A stretch of 64,000 bases of DNA, from assembly GCA_964036045.1 (NCBI GenBank), contig OZ038383.1:33561394-33625393 (forward strand). The letters are read 5' to 3'. The notes under the pieces were generated by a model. It was given only the letters and a program-made list of their open reading frames with translations. It was not told the DNA's origin and made no database searches. This DNA is from Eutreptiella sp. 'Long Island Sound 2002' (taxonomy: Eukaryota > Euglenozoa > Euglenophyceae > Eutreptiales > Eutreptiaceae). Shown piece by piece: positions 51,799 through 62,594 of this stretch. The translations under genes and the position numbers were made by a program. The stretch's first letter is position 1. Each line of letters begins with the position of its first letter.

Positions 51799-54700
51799 AT
51801 GGTAAACTGGCAAGAAGCGGGTAGGACGTGGCCGCGGCCCCACCCCCATGCAGCGCACCTACTGCGTGGGTTGGTTTGGGACCAGCACTACCGCCACAGC
51901 CACCCCCAGTGCGAAGGCGGCATGCCCGGGAGCTTCGAGCTCCGCACGGACATCGCCCCCGACCGCCTGCAGGCCCTGGAGGACTGGCTGCGGGCGGAAG
52001 GGTTCGCCTTCCGCTTCCAGCAGAGGCGCTGGAAGACTTGGACCCGGCCGGACAGGCCCGGCGAAGGCCTGCGTCCCGACGGGATTGAGGAGGACGAGAT
52101 GCCCAACGAGTACCCGTCGGGCGCCTCGATCAACGTCTCCATGTGGGACATGATCGAGAAGAACTTCCCGGAACCGGGGAGCGAGCGCAGGCTGCAGGGC
52201 AGCAGCACCGCGTCTCCGGGGAAGGAGAAGCGGTCCGCCGGGGACAGGAAGCGGGACCGGAAGTGGCGGGAGTACCAGGAGTCCCTGGCCGCCGAAGCCG
52301 CCCAAGGCGCCAAGGGCGGAACCCCAGCCCCCAGTCCCCAACGGGCCAATGGTGGTCATCACCCCGGCCACGCCACCCTCGGCGACTTCATCCAAGTCGC
52401 CAGGCAGACCAAGGCCAAGCCCCGTCCGCTGCTCCTGAGGCCCCAGCAGGCCACAGCAGGCCCCAGCAGTGACGTGGAGTCCGCCCACCGCGGGAGGATG
52501 CCGGCCGACCAGGCCAGCTCCAGCAGCAGCGTCGCTCCCGACAGGGACGTGGCGCGCGCCTGTGAGCGCGCCTGTGGGGTGCCCTGCAACCTTCGGGTTG
52601 CCCGACAACGGGCCAGGCAGCACAGCGCTGCCGTGGAGGGCGCCGTCGGCATCGCCCAGGAGGAGGCTGCGGAGTGGGCGCATGGCATGGCTATCCACGC
52701 CCAGACCGTGGCGGCCATTGCGGCCGGACTCACGGTCGTAGCCGCCCATGGGGCAGCGACTGCCCAGGTCAACGGTGAGTTGGCGGCAGCCGACGAGGAA
52801 GCCCGCCTGACGCAGGAGGCCATTGCCTGCAAGGAGGCCGAGGTGAGGGCGCTGGAAGAGGCGCTTGCCCAAGGGAGGGCAAAGAAGGAGGCGGAGGAAA
52901 GGGCCCACGCCGAAGCGACGGCTAAGGCCCAGGCGGACGCCGCCAAGAAGGACGCCATCGAGGCCGCGCGACGGAAGGTCGCTGAGGAGAAGGCCAAGAC
53001 GGAGGCGGAGCTGGCGGCGTTGGAGGCGCAGAAGGCGCGGCTGCAGCAGGCCCGGGAAGCCGAGGCGGCTCGTGCTCGGGAGGAAGCCGAAGTGCGGGCT
53101 GCCGCAGCCACCGCCGCCGCAATGGAGGAGGCAGAGGCCAAACTCCGCCGCGAGACTCCCCCGGGAGGATCACGAGTGGAGACCCTTCGAAAGCTTTTCG
53201 AAGGGGACGCCTCCTCGGAGATGACGCTTGATGAGGCGGACACGGGCAGCAGTGGGAGCAGTGGCCCCACCGCCCATCGACGGAGGAAGGGCAAGGGGAA
53301 GACCCCCGAGAGGCCGCGGAGGCCAGCGGGTGGACACCCCCACGACAGTGACCCCTTCTTCACCGCCAGTGACGGGGATGAACGAGGCCGCCGACATCGC
53401 CAAGTGGTGGCTTGGACGGGCGGAGGCGGCGGAGACGTCCCCATGGAACCGGAAGGTGAGGGTGAGGATCTCCCTCCTCCCTACCGGAGCTCGGAGTCTT
53501 CCGAGACCGAGACGCCCAGGTGGGGCGACATGGACGAGGATGACGACATGGACTTCGGCATCACGAAGAAGCGCCCATCCTCGGCCCTACCGAGGCGACC
53601 CAGCGGAGACCCACCGGGACCCCCTGGCGGAGGACCATCAGGACCCCCTGGAGGACGCCCACCAAGTGGACCCCCTGGAGGTGGACCACTGGGCGGGGGA
53701 GGACCCCCTGGACCGGGCGGACCCGGCGGAGGCCCTCCTGGAGGACCCCCTGGGGACCCCGACGACCCACCAGGGAACGGCGACCCGGATACCACCTGGC
53801 GGTGGATTGTCTACCTCCGCAGGAGGGTCTTTCTCCTCGAGTGCGAGGTAGACACAGGCAAGGGCGAGATGATTCGCATCTCCGAGGTCGCCGCGCGCGC
53901 GCAGAGAGAGCTGGACATCGCCAGGGCCGAGACCAGGCAGCTGAACACGGTCATCAGCGGCCTGCAGCAGAGGCTGGACGCGCTGGAAGCCCGTGGGAGC
54001 GTCGGCAGCGACCACCCACCCCTGGAGTCTGGCTCGTCGGACGACGGCTGGGGACCCGGACCAGGTCCAGGCAGACCCCACGCCCCCGGCGGAGCCCCCA
54101 GGAGTCGCCCCAGCGCCAGTGCCCCCTCTCTCACTGCGCCCTCTCACCACAGCGCGGGCCGCCGCAACGAACGCGTGCCGCCTGGCAGTGGCAGTGAGGA
54201 TTGGCGTGATGAGTGGCTCAGCGCGGAGTACCGCAACCGCTGTGCTCCACAACGGACACTGGTACGCCCCCGGCGCCCCGCACCAGCCCCTGGGCCAATC
54301 CCAATGGCTCCTGGACGTTATGGTGGACTCAGGGATGAGGTCCCCAGAGGAGACGTGGAGTGGGATGTCGGCGAAGGTGAGGACCTGGACCTGGACCTGG
54401 AGGAGTTCGACATCAGCCCGCCGCGTGGTGTACGACGGGAGGCCGCTGAACGCAGCCGCCGGCGCCGTGATGAGGATGCGTACATGGAAGGAGTACGGCA
54501 TGAACATCTAGGTTCAGCGTACATGGAGGAACCACGGCGTAGCCACAGGGATTCCATGGCGGAGATGGACGTGGCGGCCGTGGGAGTCCGTGGGCGAGGC
54601 CGATGGAAACCTCGGTCGACCTCGCGGCCGGCATTCATGGTCTCTAAGGCCGCGGATGCCGCCGTGTGGGAAGACTTGAAGGACATCAAGCCCCCCATGT

Positions 54701-56118
54701 ACGATGGCAACCCCCTCAACCTCAACCGCTTCTTGGAGAAGCTGGACCTTTGGGGGATGACCGTCACTGAAGACCTGCCTCCCGCGGATGCAGAGAGATA
54801 TGTCTTCAGACGGTTCAGGTACCGCCTGCCGGACGTGCTCGGAGAGCTATACTTCGTGGCGACCAAGGAGGGGAGAATCAAGACCCTCAAGGAAGCCAAG
54901 AAGTGCCTCAACGAGCAGGAGCGGGTGGACGCTCCGCAGGTGGCTGCCAAGCGGTGGAAGTCCATCAAGCTTGAGCATGATGGACGGGAGATCCGCCTAC
55001 GGGACTGGCGTGACTTCCGAGGGAAATACACCCTCTTCCGCCGCAACGTGGAGGACTGGAACGAGGGTGACGAGCAGGCTCGCCTGCTCTCCATGCTGCC
55101 GGAAGCATGGATCAAGAGGGTCACCAAGGAGGAATCCAAGCGGGCCAAGTCCAACCACACGGTCAAGATGATGCTCCCCAAAGAGTATCATACGAACGTG
55201 GTGGCTTGGACGAGGAATAACGTGGCCCGGGATGTCAAACGGCACTCCCTGCGGAACGCTCTCCTCATCACCGTCTCGGGCGATCGCGAGAAGACCGCGA
55301 TGTGGCGCCTTGACGAGTGTGAGTTGAGCGGCCAGACCATCCGTCCGCAGGCCATTCCGGCGCGGATGAGCTGCGACGAGATCCTGGAGTGGGCTGGAGA
55401 GGAGGTGCTCAATGAGTACCGGAACCTCCACCACACCCGCGGGTTGAGGCCCTGCGACCGCGACGTCAACTACGTTGGCGAGGGACCTGGCGGGGAAGCT
55501 GCCATGGACCCAGCGGGAGCCGGCGGCGATGAGACTCTCGTCGACGATGACGACGACGATGAGCCCGCCGAAGTGGCCGTGTGTGCCTTCGTGGCCAAGA
55601 ACCTGAGCGCGGGGAGCAAGCCGGGAAACTGGAAGCCCCTGCAGCAGGGTTGGAGGAAGCAGGAGAAGAGGGACCCTCGCCGCATTGGCGACCCTCCGCT
55701 GTCCTTTGGGGAGTTCATACGAGCTCACCCTCAGGGCTGTTTCGTGTGTTATGGGAGGAAGCGAGGCTTCAACCATGACCACCGAACATGCCCCGTCCAC
55801 AAGGCCGACACGGAGGCTTACAAGAAGGCGCACGGGTCGAAGAAGCGTGCGCCCGCGGGTATCCGGGAAGCCAAGGTGGAGGTGGACAGGGACGAGCTCT
55901 CCAAGCTGGTGTCGCAGGGGACCGAGTTGGCCAAGGAGATCCAGGAGATCAAGAGGAACTGGGTCCCCAGGTCGGACAACAAGAACAAGGAGAACAACCA
56001 GAATGACCAGAACAAAGACAAGGACAAGAACAAGGGTAAGAAAGGGGGAAGGAAGAAGGGCGTCAACGAGGTTGATGCGGAGGAGAACACCCCTTCCTCC
56101 ACAACGGACGCCCCCTAG
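51799..56118 (+). CDS. G2 gag polyprotein, intact
   Basis: 1439 codons from ATG 51799 (MVNWQEAGRTW) to TAG 56116-56118. Domains in order: Trp/Arg-rich N-terminus; Ser/Ala linker; long Ala/Glu/Lys coiled coil (about 330-500); Ser/Gly-rich charged region; collagen-like GPPGG tract (about 605-660); second helix (about 670-740); capsid-like part (about 970-1130: PLNLNRFLEKLDLWGM, RLPDVLGELYFVATKEG, GKYTLFRRNVEDWNEGDEQ); knuckle CFVCYGRKRGFNHDHRTC (about 1310); Lys/Asn/Gly-rich tail. Assembles the particle and binds RNA by family analogy. A full-length copy lacking the stop found in G1. Confidence 0.93.
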   Translation: MVNWQEAGRTWPRPHPHAAHLLRGLVWDQHYRHSHPQCEGGMPGSFELRTDIAPDRLQALEDWLRAEGFAFRFQQRRWKTWTRPDRPGEGLRPDGIEEDEMPNEYPSGASINVSMWDMIEKNFPEPGSERRLQGSSTASPGKEKRSAGDRKRDRKWREYQESLAAEAAQGAKGGTPAPSPQRANGGHHPGHATLGDFIQVARQTKAKPRPLLLRPQQATAGPSSDVESAHRGRMPADQASSSSSVAPDRDVARACERACGVPCNLRVARQRARQHSAAVEGAVGIAQEEAAEWAHGMAIHAQTVAAIAAGLTVVAAHGAATAQVNGELAAADEEARLTQEAIACKEAEVRALEEALAQGRAKKEAEERAHAEATAKAQADAAKKDAIEAARRKVAEEKAKTEAELAALEAQKARLQQAREAEAARAREEAEVRAAAATAAAMEEAEAKLRRETPPGGSRVETLRKLFEGDASSEMTLDEADTGSSGSSGPTAHRRRKGKGKTPERPRRPAGGHPHDSDPFFTASDGDERGRRHRQVVAWTGGGGGDVPMEPEGEGEDLPPPYRSSESSETETPRWGDMDEDDDMDFGITKKRPSSALPRRPSGDPPGPPGGGPSGPPGGRPPSGPPGGGPLGGGGPPGPGGPGGGPPGGPPGDPDDPPGNGDPDTTWRWIVYLRRRVFLLECEVDTGKGEMIRISEVAARAQRELDIARAETRQLNTVISGLQQRLDALEARGSVGSDHPPLESGSSDDGWGPGPGPGRPHAPGGAPRSRPSASAPSLTAPSHHSAGRRNERVPPGSGSEDWRDEWLSAEYRNRCAPQRTLVRPRRPAPAPGPIPMAPGRYGGLRDEVPRGDVEWDVGEGEDLDLDLEEFDISPPRGVRREAAERSRRRRDEDAYMEGVRHEHLGSAYMEEPRRSHRDSMAEMDVAAVGVRGRGRWKPRSTSRPAFMVSKAADAAVWEDLKDIKPPMYDGNPLNLNRFLEKLDLWGMTVTEDLPPADAERYVFRRFRYRLPDVLGELYFVATKEGRIKTLKEAKKCLNEQERVDAPQVAAKRWKSIKLEHDGREIRLRDWRDFRGKYTLFRRNVEDWNEGDEQARLLSMLPEAWIKRVTKEESKRAKSNHTVKMMLPKEYHTNVVAWTRNNVARDVKRHSLRNALLITVSGDREKTAMWRLDECELSGQTIRPQAIPARMSCDEILEWAGEEVLNEYRNLHHTRGLRPCDRDVNYVGEGPGGEAAMDPAGAGGDETLVDDDDDDEPAEVAVCAFVAKNLSAGSKPGNWKPLQQGWRKQEKRDPRRIGDPPLSFGEFIRAHPQGCFVCYGRKRGFNHDHRTCPVHKADTEAYKKAHGSKKRAPAGIREAKVEVDRDELSKLVSQGTELAKEIQEIKRNWVPRSDNKNKENNQNDQNKDKDKNKGKKGGRKKGVNEVDAEENTPSSTTDAP

Positions 56119-56151
56119 CGGAGCCCCTGCAGCCAAGGGCCCCAGCTAGGG
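56113..56151 (+). promoter_or_regulatory. Candidate readthrough hairpin at the G2 gag-pol amber codon
   Basis: CCCTAGC (56113-56119, with TAG at 56116-56118) pairs with GCTAGGG (56145-56151). An inner stem GCCC (56123-56126)/GGGC (56137-56140) can stack. The codon after TAG is CGG, a 3' context known to favour leaky termination in some viruses. Sequence identical to G1. Confidence 0.55.
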
Positions 56152-59100
56152 CGGTCGCAGGATGGTGACGTGGGAAGCGCCGAACCATCCCAGTCGGGAG
56201 TCGATAAGCACAAAGGGACTGCCGCGGGCGGAAGGCCCGGTCCGGCACCCAGTCGCGGAGGCGGGGTGAGGGCAAGTGAAGGCACGAACCCTTGCACCCG
56301 TCCGTCCTTCGCGACCAAGAATGTGTTTGATGTACTACAGGATCTATCCGAGAGTATCGGAGGATCACCCGGACCGCAGCTGGATGCTGCAGATGGGCAG
56401 CCTGAGCCCATTGTCCACGACCTGCACTAGTCGCTTGTTGAGCTTCTGGAACGGCCGGAGATCCTGAGTTTGCACGCCGTGCGCCGTGTCGGTCGCGAGC
56501 GGCAGTTGCATCTTAAGGTCCGTGCCTTATGCGGGGAAGTGGAAAAGGTTTTCGACGTGTTGGTCGACACGGGAGCTCAAGTCAGCTTGGTCAAGGCTGG
56601 CCTACTTCCACCAGAGTGTCTGACCGACAGTCGGAAACCTGTCAGGCTGAAGGTGGCGAACGGCCAGTACATGGTGGGAGGCACGAAGGAAGCGGCCATC
56701 GGGCTGCAGTTCGTGAACCATCGTGAGGTGAGCCGCCCAGACCTCGGCAAGGAAATCCTCCTGCACGGTCGCTTCTACGAGGCCGAGATGGACTGGGACA
56801 TGATCGTTGGGTACGACTTCATGATGGAGACGGACTCCGGCGTTCTCCCGGCCCAAGCCTCCATGACCCTGTACCAGGACGACCAGCTCTCGTGGCTTTC
56901 GTCACCTGAGCACCATGTGGAATGCCAATGGATCCACCCCGAACGCAATCAGCTCGAAGTGGCCGCGCTGGACACTGAGCCCACTGGGCCAGCAAACCAG
57001 GAGTACGGCGTAATGCCGGAAGTGGCGAACCGAGTGGTCGCGGACCTGGGAGCGTCGGATCTGGCCCTGGATGCGTTCTCTTCAGGAACCTCCGCCCATT
57101 TTCGGGTATGTGAGAAGTACTGGAGCGCACAGGACTCCGCGTGGAAGAAGCACTGGGGTCCGCATCAGGGATTGATGTGGATCCATTGCCCCCGTTGGGA
57201 CATTCCAAGAGCGATAGCGAAGATTCGCAAGGACCGCTCCAAAGCAGTGCTGGTTGTTCCTATGGGATGCACCGAGGAGGAAAGTACCCGACATTGGGTA
57301 GCCTCATTGACCAACATGACCTTAAACAAGGTCGTCCTACCGGCTGGAGAGAGTGTCTATCAGGACGCTAAGGGACAGCCGATGCCACCCCAGAGATGGC
57401 CAACGGAATTCCACTATGTGGATGGGGGCCTTGATCAGGCCGACGCCACGGACTTCGTGTGTGTCAACCGCATCATAGCGGAGCCATGGCGGCAATGCTT
57501 TGCGGTTCCCCCTGTTGACATCGAAGAATCGGAATCGAAAGACCCCCTCACTGAAGAGGAGTGGGATCTGGTTCAGGGGTATATGGATCAGCCCTTTCAC
57601 AACTGGGGAAACCAGCGTGAGGGCAAGGGCCAGGACAGAGCCTGGTGGGAAGTGGACTCGATCGTCTCTGGTTTCTATGACGGGAACACCTTCGTGCAGA
57701 GGGTGCTGGACCACCTATCCAGCCAGGACGAGCCAATCGGGGGTAACCCACCCACCTACGGCGATCTATTCCGAGGCAAGACCAGAGATGGCCCTTTAGG
57801 CCACCTGGGAAGACCGCCTGAGCCGAAGACGAGCGGGGTCGCTACCCCTCAAGTAAGCTCCGTTGTCCAGGTGCCCGGAAAAGCCAAGGCGGAGTCCGAT
57901 GATTGCCCCAAGATCCAGGCGTTGAGGGCCAGGCTGAAGCAGAAGTATGGTGATACCTTCTTCAGCGGTAAGCCTGTGTTTCCCCCACCGGTGCGTGGAC
58001 CGTATGGCGAGGCCAAGATACGACTGAAGCAGGACCCCCGTGTGTATCGGCACCGGGAGTTTTCCCTGAGGGGCGAGAGGAAAGAGGCCATGGAGAAGAT
58101 CCTCCGTGACTTCATCCAGAGAGGCTGGCTCGAGCCGTGCCACTCCGAATGGGCCTCTCCGTGCTTCGTCGTCCCCAAGAAGGTGGCCGGTGAATGGCGG
58201 CTCGTGGTCGACTACCGCGGCCTGAACGCCCAAACGCAGCACAACAGCTATACGCTGCCCCTCATTGAGGACATGCTGCAAAAACAACACCGGCGGAGGA
58301 TCTTCACGGTGATTGACCTGAAACATGGTTATCATCAGATGCCTCTCGCCGAGGAGTCCCGTGCCTGCACACCCATGAGCACCCCACTTGGACCTCTCCA
58401 GTGGAAGGTGATGCCCATGGGCGTTACCAACGGCAATGCGGCTTTTCAGCGGATGCTGGAGAACCTGCTTGAGCCGGTGCGCGACTGTGCGGACCCCTTC
58501 GCGGACGACGTGATCATCGCGTCCGGGGACCCCAGTATGAGCTACGAGGAGCTCCTGGAGCCACACGAGAGGGACGTCACTCGAGTGCTGGACCTTCTGG
58601 TTCGGCACAAACTCACGGGCAGCAGTGACAAGGCCACCATTGCGGTAAGCGAGGTGGTCTTCGCTGGCCACGTAGTCGGGAACGGGCAGCGGGGCCCACA
58701 CCTGGCAAGGTGGCTGCGATTGAGCACTGGGAAAAGCCCAAGACGGTCTCTGAGCTACGGGCGTATCTGGGGTTCTGCAATTACTACTCGGGGTATATCA
58801 AAATGTATGCCGAGTATGCAGCCCCAATGACGACCATGCTCAAGGGCAACCGAGAGGAGACCAAGAAGGGGTCCAAGAAGGCTCTGGTCTGGCCAGCTGA
58901 GTCCGACCGTGCCTTTGAGGGGATGAAGCAGGCGCTGCTATCCGCAGTTGGTCTGCACCTCGTGGATCCCGACCGAGGGTTCGCCCTGCGCACCGACGCT
59001 TCCGACTACGCCATTGGCGCTGTGTTGGAGCAAGTGCTTGACGTCGGGAGGCACATGCCCGTGGCCTTCTGGAGCCGAGTCCTGGCGGAAGGCCAGAGAC

Positions 59101-61100
59101 GGACGTGGACGCCCCGTGAAAAGGAGGCGTATGCCATCGTCATGGCTCTCAGGAAATGGGCTGGGTACATAGCCCTCCATCCCGTCACCGTCTGCACCGA
59201 CCATCAGAGTCTGCAGTCGTGGCACAAGGAGCACGTGGACACCCCCTCAGGTCCCGCCTCCCGACGGGCAAGATGGCATGAGACCTTGGCCAAGTTAGAC
59301 CTCACGGTTGTGTATATTCCTGGAAAGGATAACACCGTGGCGGACTGTCTCAGTAGGTGGGCCTATCCCGCCAGCAAGGGCATGACGGATATCTCTGCCC
59401 ATGGCGATGAGGCTGAGACCGCTGAGGCCAAGAGGATCATCGAGATGGAGCGCCTGATGGAGGAGGAGGGTGTGAAATGCTTCGTCGTCATGGCTGCGGA
59501 TGCCCCCCTCGGAAAGGAGGTGAGCAGAGCGGTCAGTGTACTCGCCCCTGAGGGAGCTGAGTCCGACAAGCACCTCTTCCCGGAGTCTTGCCTCCAGGAC
59601 GGCTGGACCGACGACTACGCCAAGTCTGGGGCCTTTGCGGCCGAATATGGGGCTGTGACCGACCCTGATGACGGGCAGAAGTGGCCAAAGGGGCTGACTG
59701 AGGAGGATAGCAAGCTCTACCGGAATGGTAAGCTGCTAGTACCGGAGTCCCGGGTGCTCGAGCTTTGTGAAGCTTGGCACCACCACATGCTGCACCCAGG
59801 GGTCAAGAAGCAGGCTCTTGACATGCAGCGTCGGTTCGAGATCGACCATATCGTTCTCTACACCGCCATCAAGAAGGTCAGAAAGGGTTGCTCGGTCTGT
59901 CAGGCCTGCAATCCCGATAACCGGAACGTCAAGGGGGAAGCCCAATGGACCCCGGTTCCTGACCAGCCCATGGAGAGCGTGGCCATGGACGTCGTCTCCA
60001 TGCCCGAAGTGCACATTGGCAAGGAGACCTTTGACTGTGTGGTTCTCTGTGTGGACCGCCACAGCGGCTACGTTGTAGCCGTTCCGGCACGCAAAAAGGG
60101 GTTGCTTGCCAAGGAAGTGGCAGTCATGATGATTCGTCATTGCCTGACCGTCTTTGACATTCCCCGCACCATTTGCAGTGACCGAGGGCCCCAGTTTACT
60201 GGTGGCTGGTTCAAGGCTATGTGTTCCCTCATGGGGATACGTCATGCCAAGAGCGTCGCCTATCTCAGCCGGTTTAACGGCCGTGCTGAAGTGGCTGGAC
60301 GGCAGCTGTTCGAGAAGCTGCGCAAGATCCACATCACCAATCCACGTCGGAATGGGTTTGAGGAGATGTGGCCTGCTCTGAAGGCCCATCATGACACCCC
60401 CACTCCGGGCGGTTTGTCCCCTCACCAGATTCTGTTCGGCAGGGACCCCCTGGGTAGGGGACTTCCCTTGTCTGGTGATGGCATGGCTATGGATGCCAAG
60501 GAATTCTTCGCGCGGCAAGAGCAAACGGCGCGGGACATCCGCCAGCAGCTCGAGAAGGAGCATGCTGAGCGTCAGAAGTCCGCCCCGAGCTCGACAGCGC
60601 AGAAGTTCAGGGTGGGAGACCCGGTGTGGGTGATCAGACCCCGCCCTATGGGCACCCATCGCACCAAAACCTGGTTCACACCCGGCGAGGTGGTCCGCAG
60701 GATTGGTGAGGACACCTACCGCATCAAGGTGGGTCACGGACAGTTCCGGGAGCGCCACGAGAGTCAACTCCGTGCGCGGGAACCCGACCTCCGTGGCCAG
60801 CATGTGTCCCTGAGCTATGCCGCACATGAGGCCGATTCGGACGACGACTATGCTGAGCAGGACGACTATACGGTCGAGAAGATCCTGGCTCAGCGTCCGA
60901 AAGCCTCGGCACCCGGAGGTCTGGAGTTCAGGGTTCGTTGGCAAGGCTATGGGCCGTCCCACGACACCTGGGAACCCGTCTCCTCGTTCGTGCCGCGGGT
61001 CAATACTCCCTTCATGGAGTACATCCGCAAGCACAAGACCAAGATCCATGTCTCAGACTTGGCAGCACTCACCCGGGCGATTGCAGCCGGGGGTGCCTGA
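56119..61100 (+). pseudogene. G2 pol polyprotein, two disabling mutations
   Basis: In frame after the gag amber. TAG at 56428-56430 stands where G1 has CAG (Gln). A one-base loss near 58692 (against G1) shifts the frame between RT and the connection domain. Otherwise all domains are present: VDTGAQVSL; FTVIDLKHGYHQMP and PFADDVII; LRTDASDYAIG; HHMLHPGVKK and CSVCQAC; VAMDVV, CSDRGPQF and GRAEVAGRQ; chromodomain with HDTWEP intact. The last two thirds (58710-61100) are a single open frame. Confidence 0.95.
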
Positions 61101-62583
61101 TCAGCGCCCTGAGCTCTCCCCTGATGCATTTGGAGCGCTTGTGAGGTCGACGGATCGGCCCTTACTTGCTTGCTCTCTTACATCCTCCGGTGACCTGCCA
61201 TCAGAGTGGCCATATACCCCCCCCTGCTGAATCCAGAGGAGGATGGCCCCTCTCTTCTTCTATTCGTCACTCCCCCACCTGCTGAATCCTTGGGAAACCA
61301 GGTAGGGCGACTGACCTTCATATTTTCTGAGCTCTTGGGGCCTTGAAGCCCATACGACGTTGCGCAACGGATGCCGCTGTCATCGGCATTGCGATTTTTG
61401 AGTGTGTGGTCTGGTTCCATGGCACTTGCGGAATCCAGACCAGTCGACGTGTGTCTGCAGACTATATATGGCCTGAACTCAGGCGTTTTCCTGTCCACTC
61501 TCCTGCATTTGCCTTATCCTGACGGTGGCGTGGTTTGGCGCTCTGTCCAGAGTGTGTTTACGCGCCTTTTTACCCCGCTTGTTGTTTTGCTTTTCTGCCC
61601 CTCCAGGATATGTGCATTTGTATGCCAGCCCATCACTGAATGTGGACTGTTTTTCCCCCCGGCGGGATGCGAATCGAATACTAAGGCGCCTTGAGTCGCC
61701 GTGTACATGTTCACACAGCCTGGTCCAGCCTGGACCAGTACCCAAACACAGATTCTTCTGTTTGAGTGCCCGTGATACCGTGTGCCCTATTCGCTGTGTA
61801 TGTGGAGATCCTGATGGCGCCAGGCGGGAAGCCCAGTTGCCTGACTACACTCCCAGCGGTCCGCCACTGTCAGTCCCAGTGTGAGCCTACCGATTCGCAG
61901 ACGCACTTGCAGTCGGATGGCGGCCTCCGGTGCTCCTGACCTCGGTCAGTCTGCCTGGGAAACTGGTGGTTTGAGGAGTCGACGCCTCCGCCCACACTGC
62001 ATGAGGACTCCCTCATGTATGGCCTTCGTGGTAATAGGGCGAGGGAAAAGACGGCCTTGATGCCCGATCCCTTAAGGAGGAGCTCCCTTAGGATCCCTTA
62101 AGGAGTTCGGCTGTACCACTCTGGACTCGCGTCGTATGGATATGGACATGGTGCGCCCGAGGAAGGACCTGCCGGGACTATCCCCAGTCGGCGGGCCTTG
62201 GGAAGCTTGGGGTAGCCTGATGGATCTTTGTGGTCGCTCTCGACCTGTGGGACCACCTCGGTCGTCGTGTGTCGCCTATGTTGGCCGTGTATGCCACTGC
62301 CACTGTGGTGGTGACCGTAGCAGCCGGCACCCGGTGCGCCTGGTATGGGTTAACGGGTCCTTTGGATGCCGAACAATCGCCGCCAGGACCCGGGACTTGA
62401 TACTTGATACTATACATGTGCTACGAGCTTTTACAGCATCATACCTATCTTACTGTGGGATTTGGGCAGCCGCACCTGAGTCAGCCTGAAGTGAGGGTGT
62501 GACACCCCCCCCCTTCAGGGGATGGTCCTGGCTCCTCGCTGCCATGCATGGGTGTTATCGAGCCCCCCCCCAGGGTTTGCTCT
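61101..62583 (+). other. G2 3' untranslated region
   Basis: Counterpart of 26022-27481. Contains the direct repeat CCCCTGCTGAATCC-like (61222 and 61276), CCTTAAGGAG palindromes (62070-62105), the hairpin CATGAGG/CCTCATG (62000-62017) and C-runs near 62503 and 62562. No coding signal. Confidence 0.7.
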
Positions 62584-62594
62584 AAGGAGGGGGG
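62584..62594 (+). promoter_or_regulatory. G2 polypurine tract
   Basis: AAGGAGGGGGG immediately before the 3' LTR start TGAAGC at 62595. Confidence 0.9.
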
